Part shown: positions 11,441-21,596 of the stretch, one piece after another
Position numbering within the stretch: the stretch's first letter is position 1
Layout: the number at the start of each line of letters is the position of its first letter
From: Sorex araneus
Lineage: Eukaryota > Chordata > Mammalia > Eulipotyphla > Soricidae
Direction of reading: 5' to 3'
NCBI RefSeq assembly: GCF_027595985.1
Contig: NC_073302.1
Span: 403,618,503-403,682,502, forward strand
Length of the DNA: 64,000 bases
Translations under genes and position numbers: made by a program
The notes under the pieces: model-generated
Told to the model about the DNA's origin: nothing
The model's database searches: none
Seen by the model: only the letters and a program-made list of their open reading frames with translations

Positions 11441-12498
11441 GTTGTGCCGGTGCTGGCTCTCTGAGGTTACACAGGGCTGGCTCTCTGAGGTTACTCAGGT
11501 GCTGGCTCTCGGAGGTTGCACAGGTGCTGGCTCTCGGAGGTTGCACAGGGTTGGCTCTCTGAGGTTACACAGGTGCTGGCGCTCAGAGGTTACACAGGGC
11601 TGGCTCTCTGAGGTTACTCAGGTGCTGGCTCTCTGAGGTTACACAGGGCTGGCTCTCTGAGGTTACACAGGGCTGGCTCTCTGAGGTTACACAGGGCTGG
11701 CTCTCGGAGGTTACACAGGGCTGGTTCTCTGAGGTTACACAGGGCTGGCTCTCGGAGGTTACACAGGTGCTGTCTCTCTGAGGTTACACAGGTGCTGGCT
11801 CTCTGAGGTTACACAGGTGCTGGCTCTCTGAGGTTACACAGGGCTGGCTCTCTGAGGTTACACAGGGCTGGCTCTCTGAGGTTACTCAGGTGCTGGCTCT
11901 CTGAGGTTACACAGGGCTGGCTCTCTGAGGTTACACAGGGCTGGCTCTCGGAGGTTGCACAGGTGCTGGCTCTCTGAGGTTACTCTGGTGCTGGCTCTCG
12001 GAGGTTACTCTGGTGCTGGCTCTCTGAGGTTGCACAGGGCTGGCTCTCGGAGGTTGCACAGGTGCTGGCTCTCTGAGGTTACACAGGTGCTGGCTCTCGG
12101 AGGTTACACAGGGCTGGCTCTCTGAGGTTACACAGTGCTGGCTCTCTGAGGTTACTCAGGTGCTGGCTCTCTGAGGTTAACACAGGTGCTGGCTCTCGGA
12201 GGTTACACAGGGTTGGCTCTCGGAGGTTGCACAGGTGCTGGCTCTCGGAGGTTGCACAGGGCTGGCTCTCTGAGGTTACACAGGTGCTGGCTCTCTGAGA
12301 TTACTCAGGTGCTGGCTCTCTGAGGTTACACAGGGCTGGCTCTCTGAGGTTACACAGGGCTGGCTCTCAGAGGTTGCACAGGTGCTGGCTCTCTGAGGTT
12401 ACTCTGGTGCTGGCTCTCCGAGGTTGCACAGGTGCTGGCTCTCTGAGGTTACTCAGGTGCTGGATCTCTGAGGTTACACAGGGCTGGCTCTCTGAGAG
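11441..12498 (-). repeat. VNTR of about 43 units, 24-25 bp
   Basis: The plus-strand unit is gctggctctctgaggttacacagg. Variants swap acacagg, actcagg, actctgg and gcacagg, ctctct and ctcgg, and an optional extra t before gctgg. I counted about 43 gaggtt/gagatt landmarks. There are no unique spacers. Mixed variants in blocks suggest expansion by unequal exchange or replication slippage. Confidence 0.95.
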
Positions 12499-12799
12499 AA
12501 AAGGTCGCGCGGCCGCGCTAGCAGCCGCGCGGCTCGGATCTGTCCCAGTCTTGAATCCTGGAGCCGTGTTAGTTGCTGCCCAGTGTCGCCGAGGTTCCAT
12601 CCGGAGAAGGTGTGCAGGCGGCACCTCCTCCCTCCGGCCCCCCGGTGTTGCTGGCCCCGATTCGGGTCCGGAGCATTGTCCGGGCCGCGTTGCTCACCAG
12701 AATGCCTGCCGCTTCTCTGTGGATTGTGGCATCAAGATGGCGCCGAGGGTGGGTCGAGGGCGTGACTTCCGGGGGCCGAGACCACTCAGATTTTGGGCT
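12499..12799 (-). promoter_or_regulatory. CpG-rich putative promoter of the F1 element with YY1- and ETS-like motifs
   Basis: This 300-bp block has many CpG dinucleotides (for example 'cgcgcggccgcgctagc') in otherwise AT-rich DNA. On the plus strand AAGATGGCGCC (12734-12744) resembles a YY1 site and acttccgg (about 12764-12771) is an ETS-type site in reverse. Both lie within about 70 bp of the element's 5' end. YY1 near the 5' end is a known feature of the human L1 promoter. Promoter activity here is inferred. Confidence 0.55.
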
Positions 12800-13140
12800 G
12801 GGCATTCCCCAATTCTTTTAACCTCTCTCTCTCAACCCCTTCCTCCTGAGCACAGCACAGGGTCCATGGCTTTTTGAGCACAAAATGGAGACGCCGAGCC
12901 AGCTTTCTCTAGGTTTCTCCATCTTATGAGCACCATAAAAGGGTAAAAGTTTGTAGTGATGTTATTTCTGGTTGTACTTTCCCTGGACTTTATACAGAAA
13001 CCCAAAACCTAATGTCATCTTAGCATCAGCAATATGTAATGGTTCCTTTTTAACGGGTCAGACTTTTGTGGGAGATCCTAACAAGAATAGTAAGTCTTTT
13101 GCTGAAATATTGAAGGCAATCAAAGTGGTAGCCATCTCTC

Positions 13141-13610
13141 TAGACTGAACTAAGCCATATCTCCACGCCGGCTGAGAAGAAATATCCTTCTTTCTCGGGA
13201 AGAAACGCGGCATGGCGTCAACCATAGTATGATGTCCATTAAGAAAACACAGACCTGGTGGCGTGGGAATGGGATATAAGGGGAAAAATTATGTACATGG
13301 AACAGCGGGACGCTGGTGGAATCTCGAGCCAGAGCCGATACCAGCGCAATACCTTTGGTTCCAGAAACTGCTTGCAGACACTCTACTAGACTATCAACTA
13401 AGCCAGAGCCCCACGCCGGCTGATGACAGGAAATAACCATCTTTTTTGGTGTTTTTCCCTTTGTCAGGCAGTGTGGCGATTACTAAACAGGCGTGAACTC
13501 GGTGGCGCGGGGCAAGGGGGGAAAAAAAGAAAAGTTATGTAACAAACAGCGGGACTTAATATCTCTATATTCTTAGCAATAAAGAACTATCAACCTTGGC
13601 AATAGGACTG
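13141..13610 (+). repeat. Two diverged direct repeats of about 230 bp within the F2 composite
   Basis: Both copies start with tagact, then share 'aactaagcc', 'ccacgccggctga', 'gtggcg', 'aaaattatgt'/'aaagttatgt' and 'aacagcgggac'. The same motif order appears once in the F2 copy at 59124-59772 (antisense). Confidence 0.7.
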
Positions 13611-13902
13611 TCTTTTTCTTTTTTGGGGGAAACCCCAGCAACAATAGTGAGTTATGTGTTGAAACATGGAATGTAATCAAGATAAAGCGTAAACGAAGTG
13701 AAACTTATCACTTACAAGGGCGGGGACTGGGGAGATGGGAGGGGGCGGTAGGTAGACTGGGGTGGTTGGTGATGGAATATGGGCACTGGTAAAGGGATGG
13801 GTGTTTGAGTATTGTATAACTGACATAATCCTGAGAACTATGTAACCCTCCACAAAAAAAAAAAAGTTTGGTATATCAAAAAAAAAAAAGAAAGCTCAAT
13901 AC

Positions 13903-14386
13903 AATTTCACAATTCTCCCACATGCCAACTTGTTGAGACTATACTTTAATTCCTCAAATGTTCTTTGAAACACAAGAGTAGAGATGCTGAGGAACTATAG
14001 GTGAAAGAGATATAGTCTATCATTAAGAAGTCCAAAATTTAGTTATGAGGAAAAATTTTTACAGATGCATTGTTAAATTTTAGGTTCAAACATAGAACAA
14101 TGGCTTAGTGCTAGGAAATCTTACTCTGGAATGAAAATCAAAAGAACGTTTTTGACATTTGAGTGAGTTGTGTGGGATATACAAGAGTGTTCCAGAAAAG
14201 TGAAGCACCTATAAAAAGGCATGGATTTATACTTGAATTTGGAGGGCAACAATTTGTTTAATTTGGTTCAAAAAGTGACAGATATAGATTAGCTCAAGAT
14301 GTAGACCCAAGTATATGGAGGTCAGAGAGAGTTTACAGTTTATTCCTCAAGCAAATAATTCTTAGCCTTAAGAATGTTCACATGCA
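13903..14386. other. Unique sequence, no gene seen
   Basis: Nothing recognised. Confidence 0.4.
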
Positions 14387-14557
14387 GGGCTGGAGTGATA
14401 GGACAATAGGTAAGGTGCTGCATTGCACACATCCAAGCTGTATTTGATCTGTTGCATCCCATATAGCTCCCCAAGCATCACCAAGTGTAATTACTGAGTG
14501 CAGAACCAGGAGGAACCCCTGAGCACCACTATTGTGACCCAAAAACTGAAAAAAAAT
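14387..14557 (+). mobile_element. Diverged A-type SINE
   Basis: It begins 'gggctggagtgataggacaa', retains 'catcccatatagctcccc' and 'gtaattactgagtgcagaac', and ends in an A-rich tail. Confidence 0.85.
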
Positions 14558-16112
14558 TGAAACATATTCTATGGTGTGAAATATTTCAACATGGTTAATA
14601 AACTTCTTTCTCTTGGATTCCATTCTCCCACCATGTTCAGATTTAAAAAGTACTGTTTAAGGTTCTAAGAATCATTAAGTATTCTAAACCATAAAATGAT
14701 GTAATACAGTATTATAAAATATAAATATGATTCAGGAAGTTATCTAGGGAATTTAGTCTTAATTTATTTGTATATTAAATTATAATCCAAATTCCACATT
14801 TTAAGTGTGCAGTTTTATATTTGACAAATACATAGTTGTCTTCGTATATCAGAGTTGTTCATCTTTTCATCTGATAATGGACATTTGGGTTATTTCTTGT
14901 TTCAGATGATGATGAATAAAGATCAAGGGAAAGTCTTTCACAAGAAAAAAGAAAGAAAGATTACTTTTAAAGCAGTGTGGAGAATGTTGCTTGATCATTT
15001 CTCATGTTTCAGGTTTGGAGAGGATTAGACTAAAGGCCAAGAGATTCATTAGCTTTTCACTTAGCTCACTTTCTTTATAACTGGGCTTTCATACCCATGA
15101 GTAGAAAGAACGTTTCAGCACAGAAGTGGCATACGCATGTTTTGGGTGTCCCATCTAGCTTCTCAAAAAATGTTTTTTTATTTTTGTTTTGTTTGTTTGT
15201 TTGTTTTTGCCTGGCTCGTAAACTTTTGGCCTACTACCTAGAATTTGATTGATATCTCTCATTTTTCAGGGAATCAGAGTTATAAACTTTTCTGGCACCA
15301 TCTCTAGACTTTCCATATCAATGAATGTATCCCACAGTTTGTTTATGCTATATTCCTTCTGGCCATCTAGAAACTGGCTCCAGATGGCAAAGGAGCTATT
15401 GTAACCACTAAGGGACTCTCAGAGATGAAAGTGAGGTCCTGATGACTTTCAAGTTTACAGCTTGAGAAAGTTGGATGTTTCCCAGCATCAGTATGTAAGA
15501 GGAAGAGAAAAAGCAAAACAAAACAAACAAACAACAACAACAACAACAAAACCCAGCTAGTTCAGTGTTTCCCCTGGATATCCCAAGAGGTTACAGGTAA
15601 AAACTACATAAATGAGTGGAGGGGAGGCATGGCTCAGGACTAGGGGGCTGACCAACCAGTTGGACAGAGTGATCACAGTAGGGAAACAAGGTCGCAAGGG
15701 GGCCATGGTCAGAAATAGGTTGCACAACACTGAGCTACATAAGAGATAAGAGAGCTTCCCCTCCCTCACTCTCACTCCCAATAGACTCATTGATTAGGGA
15801 TCTTTTTCTTTTCTCACTCAGGTTCACTAGGTCATATTATACCTGTATATCAAAGGTTGATAAATTCTATCTTATGTTACATCCTTATGTCACCTTTGTA
15901 TGCAGTTTGCATGATCTCACTTGTTCTCATGTCTTTAGCCATGTCACATTTGCTTCTACCTGCTAGTAGGAAACAATACTTATTAAGTAAATGAATTGTG
16001 TAACCCAGTATTACTAAACCCAAATTTAGTTGCTTGTTGCATGAAGGTTCATTACTTGAGAAACAGGGTTGATGTGTGAAAACAGTTTTATTCAGATGCT
16101 ACCAGCCTGAGA
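14558..16112. other. Unique sequence with small simple repeats
   Basis: It contains (GTTT)n near 15187-15207, an (AAC)n tract at about 15523-15550 and a possible short antisense L1 scrap at about 14840-14930 ('tctgataatggacatttggg'). No gene was recognised. Confidence 0.4.
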
Positions 16113-16128
16113 TATGGTGGATTTTTTT

Positions 16129-16300
16129 TCTTCTTGAGTCATACCCGGCAATGCACAGGGGTTACTCCTAGCTGATGCACTCAGGAATTACTCCTGGCGG
16201 TGCTTGGGGACCATATAGGATGCTGGGAATCGAACCCGGGTCGGCCGCATGCAAGGCAAACACCCTAACGCCCTACCCGTGGTGCTATCTCTCCAGCCCC
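16129..16300 (-). mobile_element. A-type SINE, young
   Basis: Flanked by a 16-bp duplication, tatggtggattttttt, at about 16113-16128 and 16301-16316. There is a small internal duplication of 'ccctaacg ccctaccc' in the head region. Confidence 0.92.
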
Positions 16301-16557
16301 TATGGTGGATTTTTTTGTCCCACCAAAATCTATCTTACTCTCAGATTGGGATCATGGGTTTATATAGGACTGCTTGGGAAAGTAAGTTAGAAGAAATTTG
16401 GGAGTGGTGGGTCTGGGGAGATGGAAGAACCATTAAGGCAGTTTGACATCAGTCAAACAGATTGACATCAGTGGCTAATGAATTGTTCCTTGTAAAATTC
16501 TGAGATTAGTCAGTTAAACAGCTTTTATGGGGCATCTACATTTTTTTAGGTGTATTT

Positions 16558-16663
16558 AAAAACATGGACTGCTTCACGAACTTGCATGTCATCCTTGTGT
16601 AGGGGTCATGCTGTCTTCTCTGTTTCATTCCAATTTTAGCATATGTGTTGCCAAAGCGAGCAC
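16558..16663 (-). pseudogene. U6 spliceosomal RNA pseudogene
   Basis: The reverse complement follows U6 snRNA almost from end to end. It has the 5' start gtgctcgctttggcaacaca, then the 'ctaaaattggaatgaaacag' region, the '...atgacatgcaagttcgtgaa' segment and the 3' end 'gcagtccatgttt'. I count roughly a dozen substitutions and a small deletion near 16611. The changed ACAGAGA-region context and lack of an obvious upstream snRNA promoter argue for a retroposed copy, not a functional gene. Confidence 0.88.
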
Positions 16664-17071
16664 TCTACTTCTTGATATATGCGATAATGTAGAGATCTGG
16701 AATGAAAGAGGTTGATGCGCTGGGGAAAATAATATCCCCCTTTATTCTATATTTTTCATGCAGGATAAATGGAGTTAGGGCCAGAGACACTAAAGGAAAA
16801 CTCCTCTCGTGAAGGCTGGCCTTACTTGTCTGAAGAGATGATCTAATCTAGGTTTGATCTTCAAGCCCCTGTTCTCCCTTGAACATGTATCTCATTTGAT
16901 TATCTTGATGTTTCTTTGCCTGTCCACTTTAGAGAAATCTGTGTTCTCTCTCGAACACACGCTTTCTCTCTCTCCTTGCTGAAAGAGAAAGTGGAAGGGA
17001 GAAAGAGAGATCTTCATCTTCTAACCTGAACTGGAACCCAGTTGGTATTTAAAAGTAATGGTTTTATAACA
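16664..17071. other. Unique sequence
   Basis: Contains CT-rich and GA-rich runs (16935-17010) but nothing recognised as a gene or repeat family. Confidence 0.4.
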
Positions 17072-17255
17072 TTTTTTTCTTGGACAGGGGAGGGAGGGCA
17101 CACCTGGCGGTGCTTACTCCTGGCTTACTCCTGGTTCTGCACTCAGGAATCATTCCCGATGGGATTCAGAGAACCATACGTGGTGCTGTGGATTGAATCC
17201 AGGTCAGCTGCCTGCAAGGCAAACACCGTACCCTCTGTACTATCATTCTGGCCCC
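17072..17255 (-). mobile_element. Diverged A-type SINE
   Basis: The complement has the A-type landmarks (gcactcaggaat, gcctgcaaggcaaacacc, tactatcattctggcccc). A duplicated 'ttactcctgg' occurs at about 17113-17134. Confidence 0.82.
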
Positions 17256-18214
17256 TGACTTAGTCTTACCAAACTGAAAAATATCATGCTGTGTGTGTTG
17301 TTGCATTTAATAGTCTGTGACCAGAGGAGTTTTGCTGTTAAATTCATATTTCCTTTTAGGAAATTAGACTGGCTTCCGCAGTCAGTTGTTCATTTTCATA
17401 CTCTGGTCAGAAATAGAGTGCTGACTCAGATCTGGCTATTTCGTATTGAATAGGGTCACTGTAGACAAGTACTAGTTATTGAACCCCATTCTGTATGCCA
17501 AGTAGTTCCCTTAAGGATGGGTGATCACAGGAGATTATTTTCACTGGCCTATATTTAAGAACAGTAATTAAGGAGGACAGGGCACAGAATTCTGGCTCTA
17601 GACAAGTGAGGTCATAGTCAGCATTGCACACTATTTTACACATGCTGTTCTAAAAGGTCGGACTCCACAGGGAGCTTTCCACAGAGATCAGCAGCCAGTA
17701 TTCTTAAAATATCTTAGATTATTGTATTAGAATAATGAGTACAACTTTGCTCAAACAGATAGGAGGGAGCTATAGCCTCAGGTTCCATGCCTATAAAATA
17801 AGGATGATAATTCATTTCAGGACAATTTTACAATTCTTTGTGACTGGTCTAATAGAAAAAATGAGTTCACTTCATCAAAACTAAAGTAGCAGTAAACTAA
17901 ACAAAACCAGTAATTTCAGTCGCAAAGTCCAGAAATATGTTTGATTTTAATAGAACAATGTTGCTAATGTTTCTTAACTTGAAAGCATTCAGATGGATCA
18001 TCGTTCCCAACAGGTTTAACACCTAGTAGGCTTCATTAATTTATGTAAACTGCCTGGCCCTGAAGGTGTTCAAATTTGTAAGTAAGTTTATGCAAATGTA
18101 AGATATTATTATCAATTATTTAAAATAAATTCCTCGTATTACAGTGGTACATACATCAATATTAATGTCTAATAAATCATAGATAAACATCTTTCTATAG
18201 CTGTAAGTATAACC
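17256..18214. other. Unique sequence, possible MIR scrap
   Basis: A weak MIR-like segment lies at about 17755-17830 ('gcctcaggttccatgcctat'). Otherwise nothing recognised. Confidence 0.35.
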
Positions 18215-18320
18215 CATTTGACTGTGAATTCACTGAGAACTGCTGTATCTTATTCATTATTATACTTCCAAGCATAAGACAGCATCTAGGTATACAAATA
18301 CTCAATAAATACTAGCTGGG
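18215..18320 (+). repeat. Ancient LINE2 3' end
   Basis: Shows 'aactgctgtatcttattcat', then '...ctaggtatacaaatactcaa' and 'taaatactagctgggactga', the order of the L2 3' terminus in degraded form. Confidence 0.6.
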
Positions 18321-18451
18321 ACTGACTGAACCTAATGGTGGAATAACATGGGTAATTGTAACAGGGTAGTTGTTGAGAAGCAGGACATAGAAACACAAAA
18401 TATAAATGCATAAAAAGTAGAAAAATACATATATAAATTGGATTTTGCACT

Positions 18452-18622
18452 TTTTTGTTTTGGGTGTGTTGGACCACACCTTGTGGGTCTTGGGTACTAC
18501 TAACTGTACTAAGGGGTCACTATTGGTAGTGTTCAAGGAACCACATGCAATCCAGAAAATTGAACTAGGGTTGACTGTATGCAAGGCAAGTATCCTAACT
18601 TCTGTACTATCTCTCTAGCCCC
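18452..18622 (-). mobile_element. Old A-type SINE
   Basis: Highly diverged but collinear with the A-type complement ('gggtcactattggtagtgtt', 'tgcaaggcaagtatcctaac', 'tactatctctctagcccc'). Confidence 0.78.
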
Positions 18623-19187
18623 TGGACTTCAAAATTACTGAAACAATATATATTTGGCACCAAGTACACATTAGGGCACATCTATGTTTAAGCTTCATGG
18701 GATGAGGTACAGGGAAAGTGAAATGGAGCAGGTCTTCTAAAGACAAAAACATAACTCTATTCTACATTGAAAAACAAATATTAGGGCTTGTTAGATAGTT
18801 GTACTGTGCTGACAGGGATTAGTGGTATGATATACAGAGGGAGACTCCAATAGAGCTTTATGTCATCAACATCTACTGCATCCAAAAATGCCTTTTGCAT
18901 GATTAAGCTGTTGAGTTTCCCTTGGCTCTTTACCAAAAGTACCTATGTCAGGATTACGTTGCTCAGTCCTGTCTATATGGTCAACCAGTGTATTTGATTC
19001 TAATATATTTTTTCCAGATCTGCCATTCCTACTTCCCTTTGATGTCCCTCAGTAGGTAGCATATCTTGACAAGAGAGTAGATTTTAGGCACTCCATGTCA
19101 TCATCTGGACTATTGATTTAGGACATTTTGACTTCCAGAACTTGGAAGTTCTAGCACAGGAATTCAAGACACAAATATTCATTGCTC
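18623..19187. other. Unique sequence, no gene seen
   Basis: Nothing recognised. Confidence 0.4.
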
Positions 19188-19197
19188 AAAGCATGGT

Positions 19198-19680
19198 TTG
19201 GGAACCGGCTCTTATTCCCTGCCCTGAGCTCCTTAATGGCCATGATCCCAGAGGCACACGAAGGAATCTTGGAACCCAGTGGCTTTTGGCAGAAATCCTT
19301 CCAGACCAAATTATTAAAATATCAGAATTCTAAAATTGTGTGGCCGCAAATACGTTCTTCATAATCAGCAATAGAAAACAAATTATCTAATGATGCCTTT
19401 TTGGCAGGTCTGGTTGTTGGGGGGAAATTCCAAATAATAATGGTGGATCTTTTGTCGAAATATTGAATGTAATAAAAGTAGAAAGAGATTAAAGTGGAAA
19501 TCGTCTGCCACACAGGCAGGGGGAAAGGTGGGATTGGGGGCATACTGAGGTTCTTGGGGGTGGAAAATGTGCACCGGTGAAGGGATGGGTGTTTGAAAAT
19601 TGTATGGCTGAGACTTAAACCCAAAAGCTTTGTAACTGTTCTCACGGTGATTCAATAAATAAAAAAAAATTTTTTTTTTA
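19198..19680 (+). mobile_element. F2 composite retroposon, short copy
   Basis: A 10-bp duplication, aaagcatggt, lies at 19188-19197 and 19681-19690. The 3' part ('ggtctggttgttggggggaa', 'gtgcaccggtgaagggatgg', 'ctcacggtgattcaataaat') matches the F2 copies at 28892 and 59124. The 5' part aligns with their 'ggcagaaat' region. It ends in A- and T-rich tails. Confidence 0.85.
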
Positions 19681-19690
19681 AAAGCATGGT

Positions 19691-20384
19691 CCATCTGTCA
19701 GGAAGATGGCCTTCTCTCTGAGAAGATACATAGCTGTTGGTGAGAAAGGAAGGGAATGCGTGTCTACCATAATGTTGGCCAAACACACACAGGAAGTCAG
19801 ATATCATAGCAAGTTGCCTCCACTTGAAGGGGGGATCAGCAAACAATGGCCTGATTTGCATGCTACCTTTGTGTACAAATGAAGCTTTATTTGAATTTAG
19901 TAATAATATTTGTTTATTACTGCTTTTGTGCTGAAGTGGTAGAAATGAGTAGCTGTAACAGAGAACAAGTAGCAAAAAATAAAATCTGATCTCAGTATTC
20001 AGCCATTTACAGAATATTTTTCAACATTCGACCTGGAGTTTTCTTGCTTATTTTACTTGTCTGCTCTCCTCCATTACACTGTAACCTGCTTAAGAATATG
20101 TCCATATCTCCCCTATCGTGAATTATAAAACATTCCATACTGTGAAAAAGTTGAATTTATGATTGAACGACAGGCATTCATCCAGGAAATATTTTAAAGT
20201 ACACCATATGAGCAGAAAAATCAGGAGGTGATTTTTTTATGGTGATAAAAAAAGACTATTTCTATGCCTATTCTTCTCAATATGTTGATTTTGTTTTAAG
20301 TTTTACTCCACGGGGACAGCATAACAAAAACATCTCAAACTTTGTTGCAGAGGTTTTCAGGAGACGTGGTCTCTCTGAGAAAAG
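19691..20384. other. Unique sequence, no gene seen
   Basis: Nothing recognised. Minus-strand frames near 19650-19975 run into the F2 copy and are not credible. Confidence 0.4.
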
Positions 20385-20470
20385 AGACTGCTGGTTCACT
20401 GCTGGAATCCCACCTGCCGTGCTTGGCACAGAAGTGATGCTTGGTAGATATTAGTTGAATAAATGGCCTT
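20385..20470 (+). repeat. Ancient LINE2 3' end
   Basis: 'ctggttcactgctggaatcc' is followed by 'gcttggcacagaagtgatgc' and 'tagttgaataaatgg', the expected order of the L2 3' end. Confidence 0.68.
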
Positions 20471-21106
20471 TTCTGGTGGCAAACAACTTTCTTTAAAAAT
20501 ATGCTGCTTTGTTTTATAAAAACATGTAAACTTACATTTCACAATTTTTATTATTCCACAGATAATTAAATAAAACCCAGGCATGTGGTTTGGAGAATGC
20601 CAGCATATTTGCAGGGAGATCATCTGAAAATCAAGCATTAATACAAAGAACTCATTTTGGCCAGTCCCCTCTCCTATAAAGAACCCCCTCCATCCACCAG
20701 AACAAAGAAGAACATTACAGTCAGAACAAATATTGGCAGCCTCTATTTTAAAAATTGGATGTGTTTCAAAATTTTATTTGTAACTCAAGATTTTGACCTA
20801 CATTTCTTATGGAACAATCTTCTAGAGAATGGTTAGATTCTAGTAGAAAATTCTGTGACATGAAAACTTTGGAAGAAAACAAATTTGGGGTCAATTGGTC
20901 TTGGACATGTCATTAATCTGCTGGTTTGGGAAAAGTTCCTTTCGTTTTCCTAAGAAATTATGGAGATAATATTTGGGATCTCTGCTTCCTTTCTGCACAT
21001 CTCTTTAACTTCTTGAACTGTGTGCATCTAGAAACTCAGTGGTCTATTTCTCAAATCACTCAAAGCTCCAGAATAACAAAAAAAAATTATCTTTTCTCTA
21101 ATTCAT
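20471..21106. other. Unique sequence, no gene seen
   Basis: Nothing recognised. Confidence 0.4.
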
Positions 21107-21126
21107 CTGATTTTCCCTAGGTGTTT

Positions 21127-21304
21127 TTTTTTTTTTTTTTGCTTTTTGGGTCACACCTGGCAATGCACAGGGGTCATTCCTGACTCATGCAATCAGGAAT
21201 TACCCCTGGCGGTGCTCAGCGGACCATATGGGATGCTGGGATTCGAACCCGGGTCGGCCTCGTGCAAGGCAAATGCCCGACCCGCTGTGCTATCACTCCA
21301 GCCC
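21127..21304 (-). mobile_element. A-type SINE, young, long target duplication
   Basis: Near-consensus copy with a 19-bp duplication, ctgattttccctaggtgtt, at about 21107-21125 and 21305-21323. Confidence 0.94.
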
Positions 21305-21369
21305 CTGATTTTCCCTAGGTGTTAAAGAGCAAACAATTTCACTGAATTCTTGCATTGAAAAAATAGTGG

Positions 21370-21552
21370 ATCACTATTCCTTTGTTTTCTTTATACCCAA
21401 AGATTTCACTGCTTGGTATCTATCCCCAAGGCACACAAATGTCCATTTGATAAGATATATGTACACCTATGTTCATTGCAACATTATGTAGAATGGTCAG
21501 GATTTGGAAACAACCTGAGTGTCCAATGACCAAAGAGTGGATAATGAAGTGT

Positions 21553-21596
<44 letters not shown>

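Larger units (their letters stand above)
11080..12799 (-). mobile_element. F1: SVA/LAVA-like composite retroposon (CpG-rich 5' block, VNTR, L1 3'-UTR tail)
   Basis: A perfect 20-bp duplication, gggcattccccaattctttt, at 11060-11079 and 12800-12819 defines both ends. Read on the minus strand, the order is as follows. First comes a 5' GC/CpG-rich block (12799-12499), then about 43 tandem copies of a 24-25 bp unit (12498-11441), then an L1 3'-UTR-like segment (11440-11087) containing 'gggcactggtgaagggatgg' and 'cctcacgatgactctctaat', and finally poly(A). The duplication ends in TTTT next to the poly(T), as expected for L1 endonuclease cleavage of a minus-strand insertion. It has no ORF1/ORF2, so it is non-autonomous. 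The layout parallels primate SVA and gibbon LAVA elements but shares no obvious sequence with them. An alternative is a severely internally deleted L1 with a VNTR-type 5' UTR. Confidence 0.85.
10930..13888 (+). mobile_element. F2-type composite retroposon with L1-like tail, interrupted by an SVA-like element
   Basis: A perfect 14-bp duplication, agaaagctcaatac, at 10916-10929 and 13889-13902 brackets this insertion, which ends in two A-runs. Removing the nested insert (11080-12799 plus one copy of its duplication) leaves about 1.2 kb. That remainder comprises a GC-rich 5' block (10930-11079), a middle with no coding capacity (12820-13600) and a 3' tail (about 13600-13888) resembling the local L1 3' UTR ('gggcactggtaaagggatgg', 'gtgtttgagtattgtataac'). 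The middle contains two related units of about 230 bp starting with tagact at about 13141 and 13387, both with 'ccacgccggctga'. Shorter relatives lie at 19198-19680, 28892-29626 and 59124-59772. No ORF1/ORF2 sequence is present, so it must have moved in trans, probably by L1. Confidence 0.85.

Noticed and set aside
11441..12498. CRISPR array or satellite
   Set aside because: The 24-bp units abut without unique spacers, and the array sits inside an element with target duplications and poly(A) in mammalian DNA. It is a VNTR module.
12374..12877. 167-codon frame through the CpG-rich block, suggesting a first exon of a host gene
   Set aside because: The frame starts inside the VNTR and crosses the right-hand target duplication of the F1 element. 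The CpG-rich block belongs to the retroposon.
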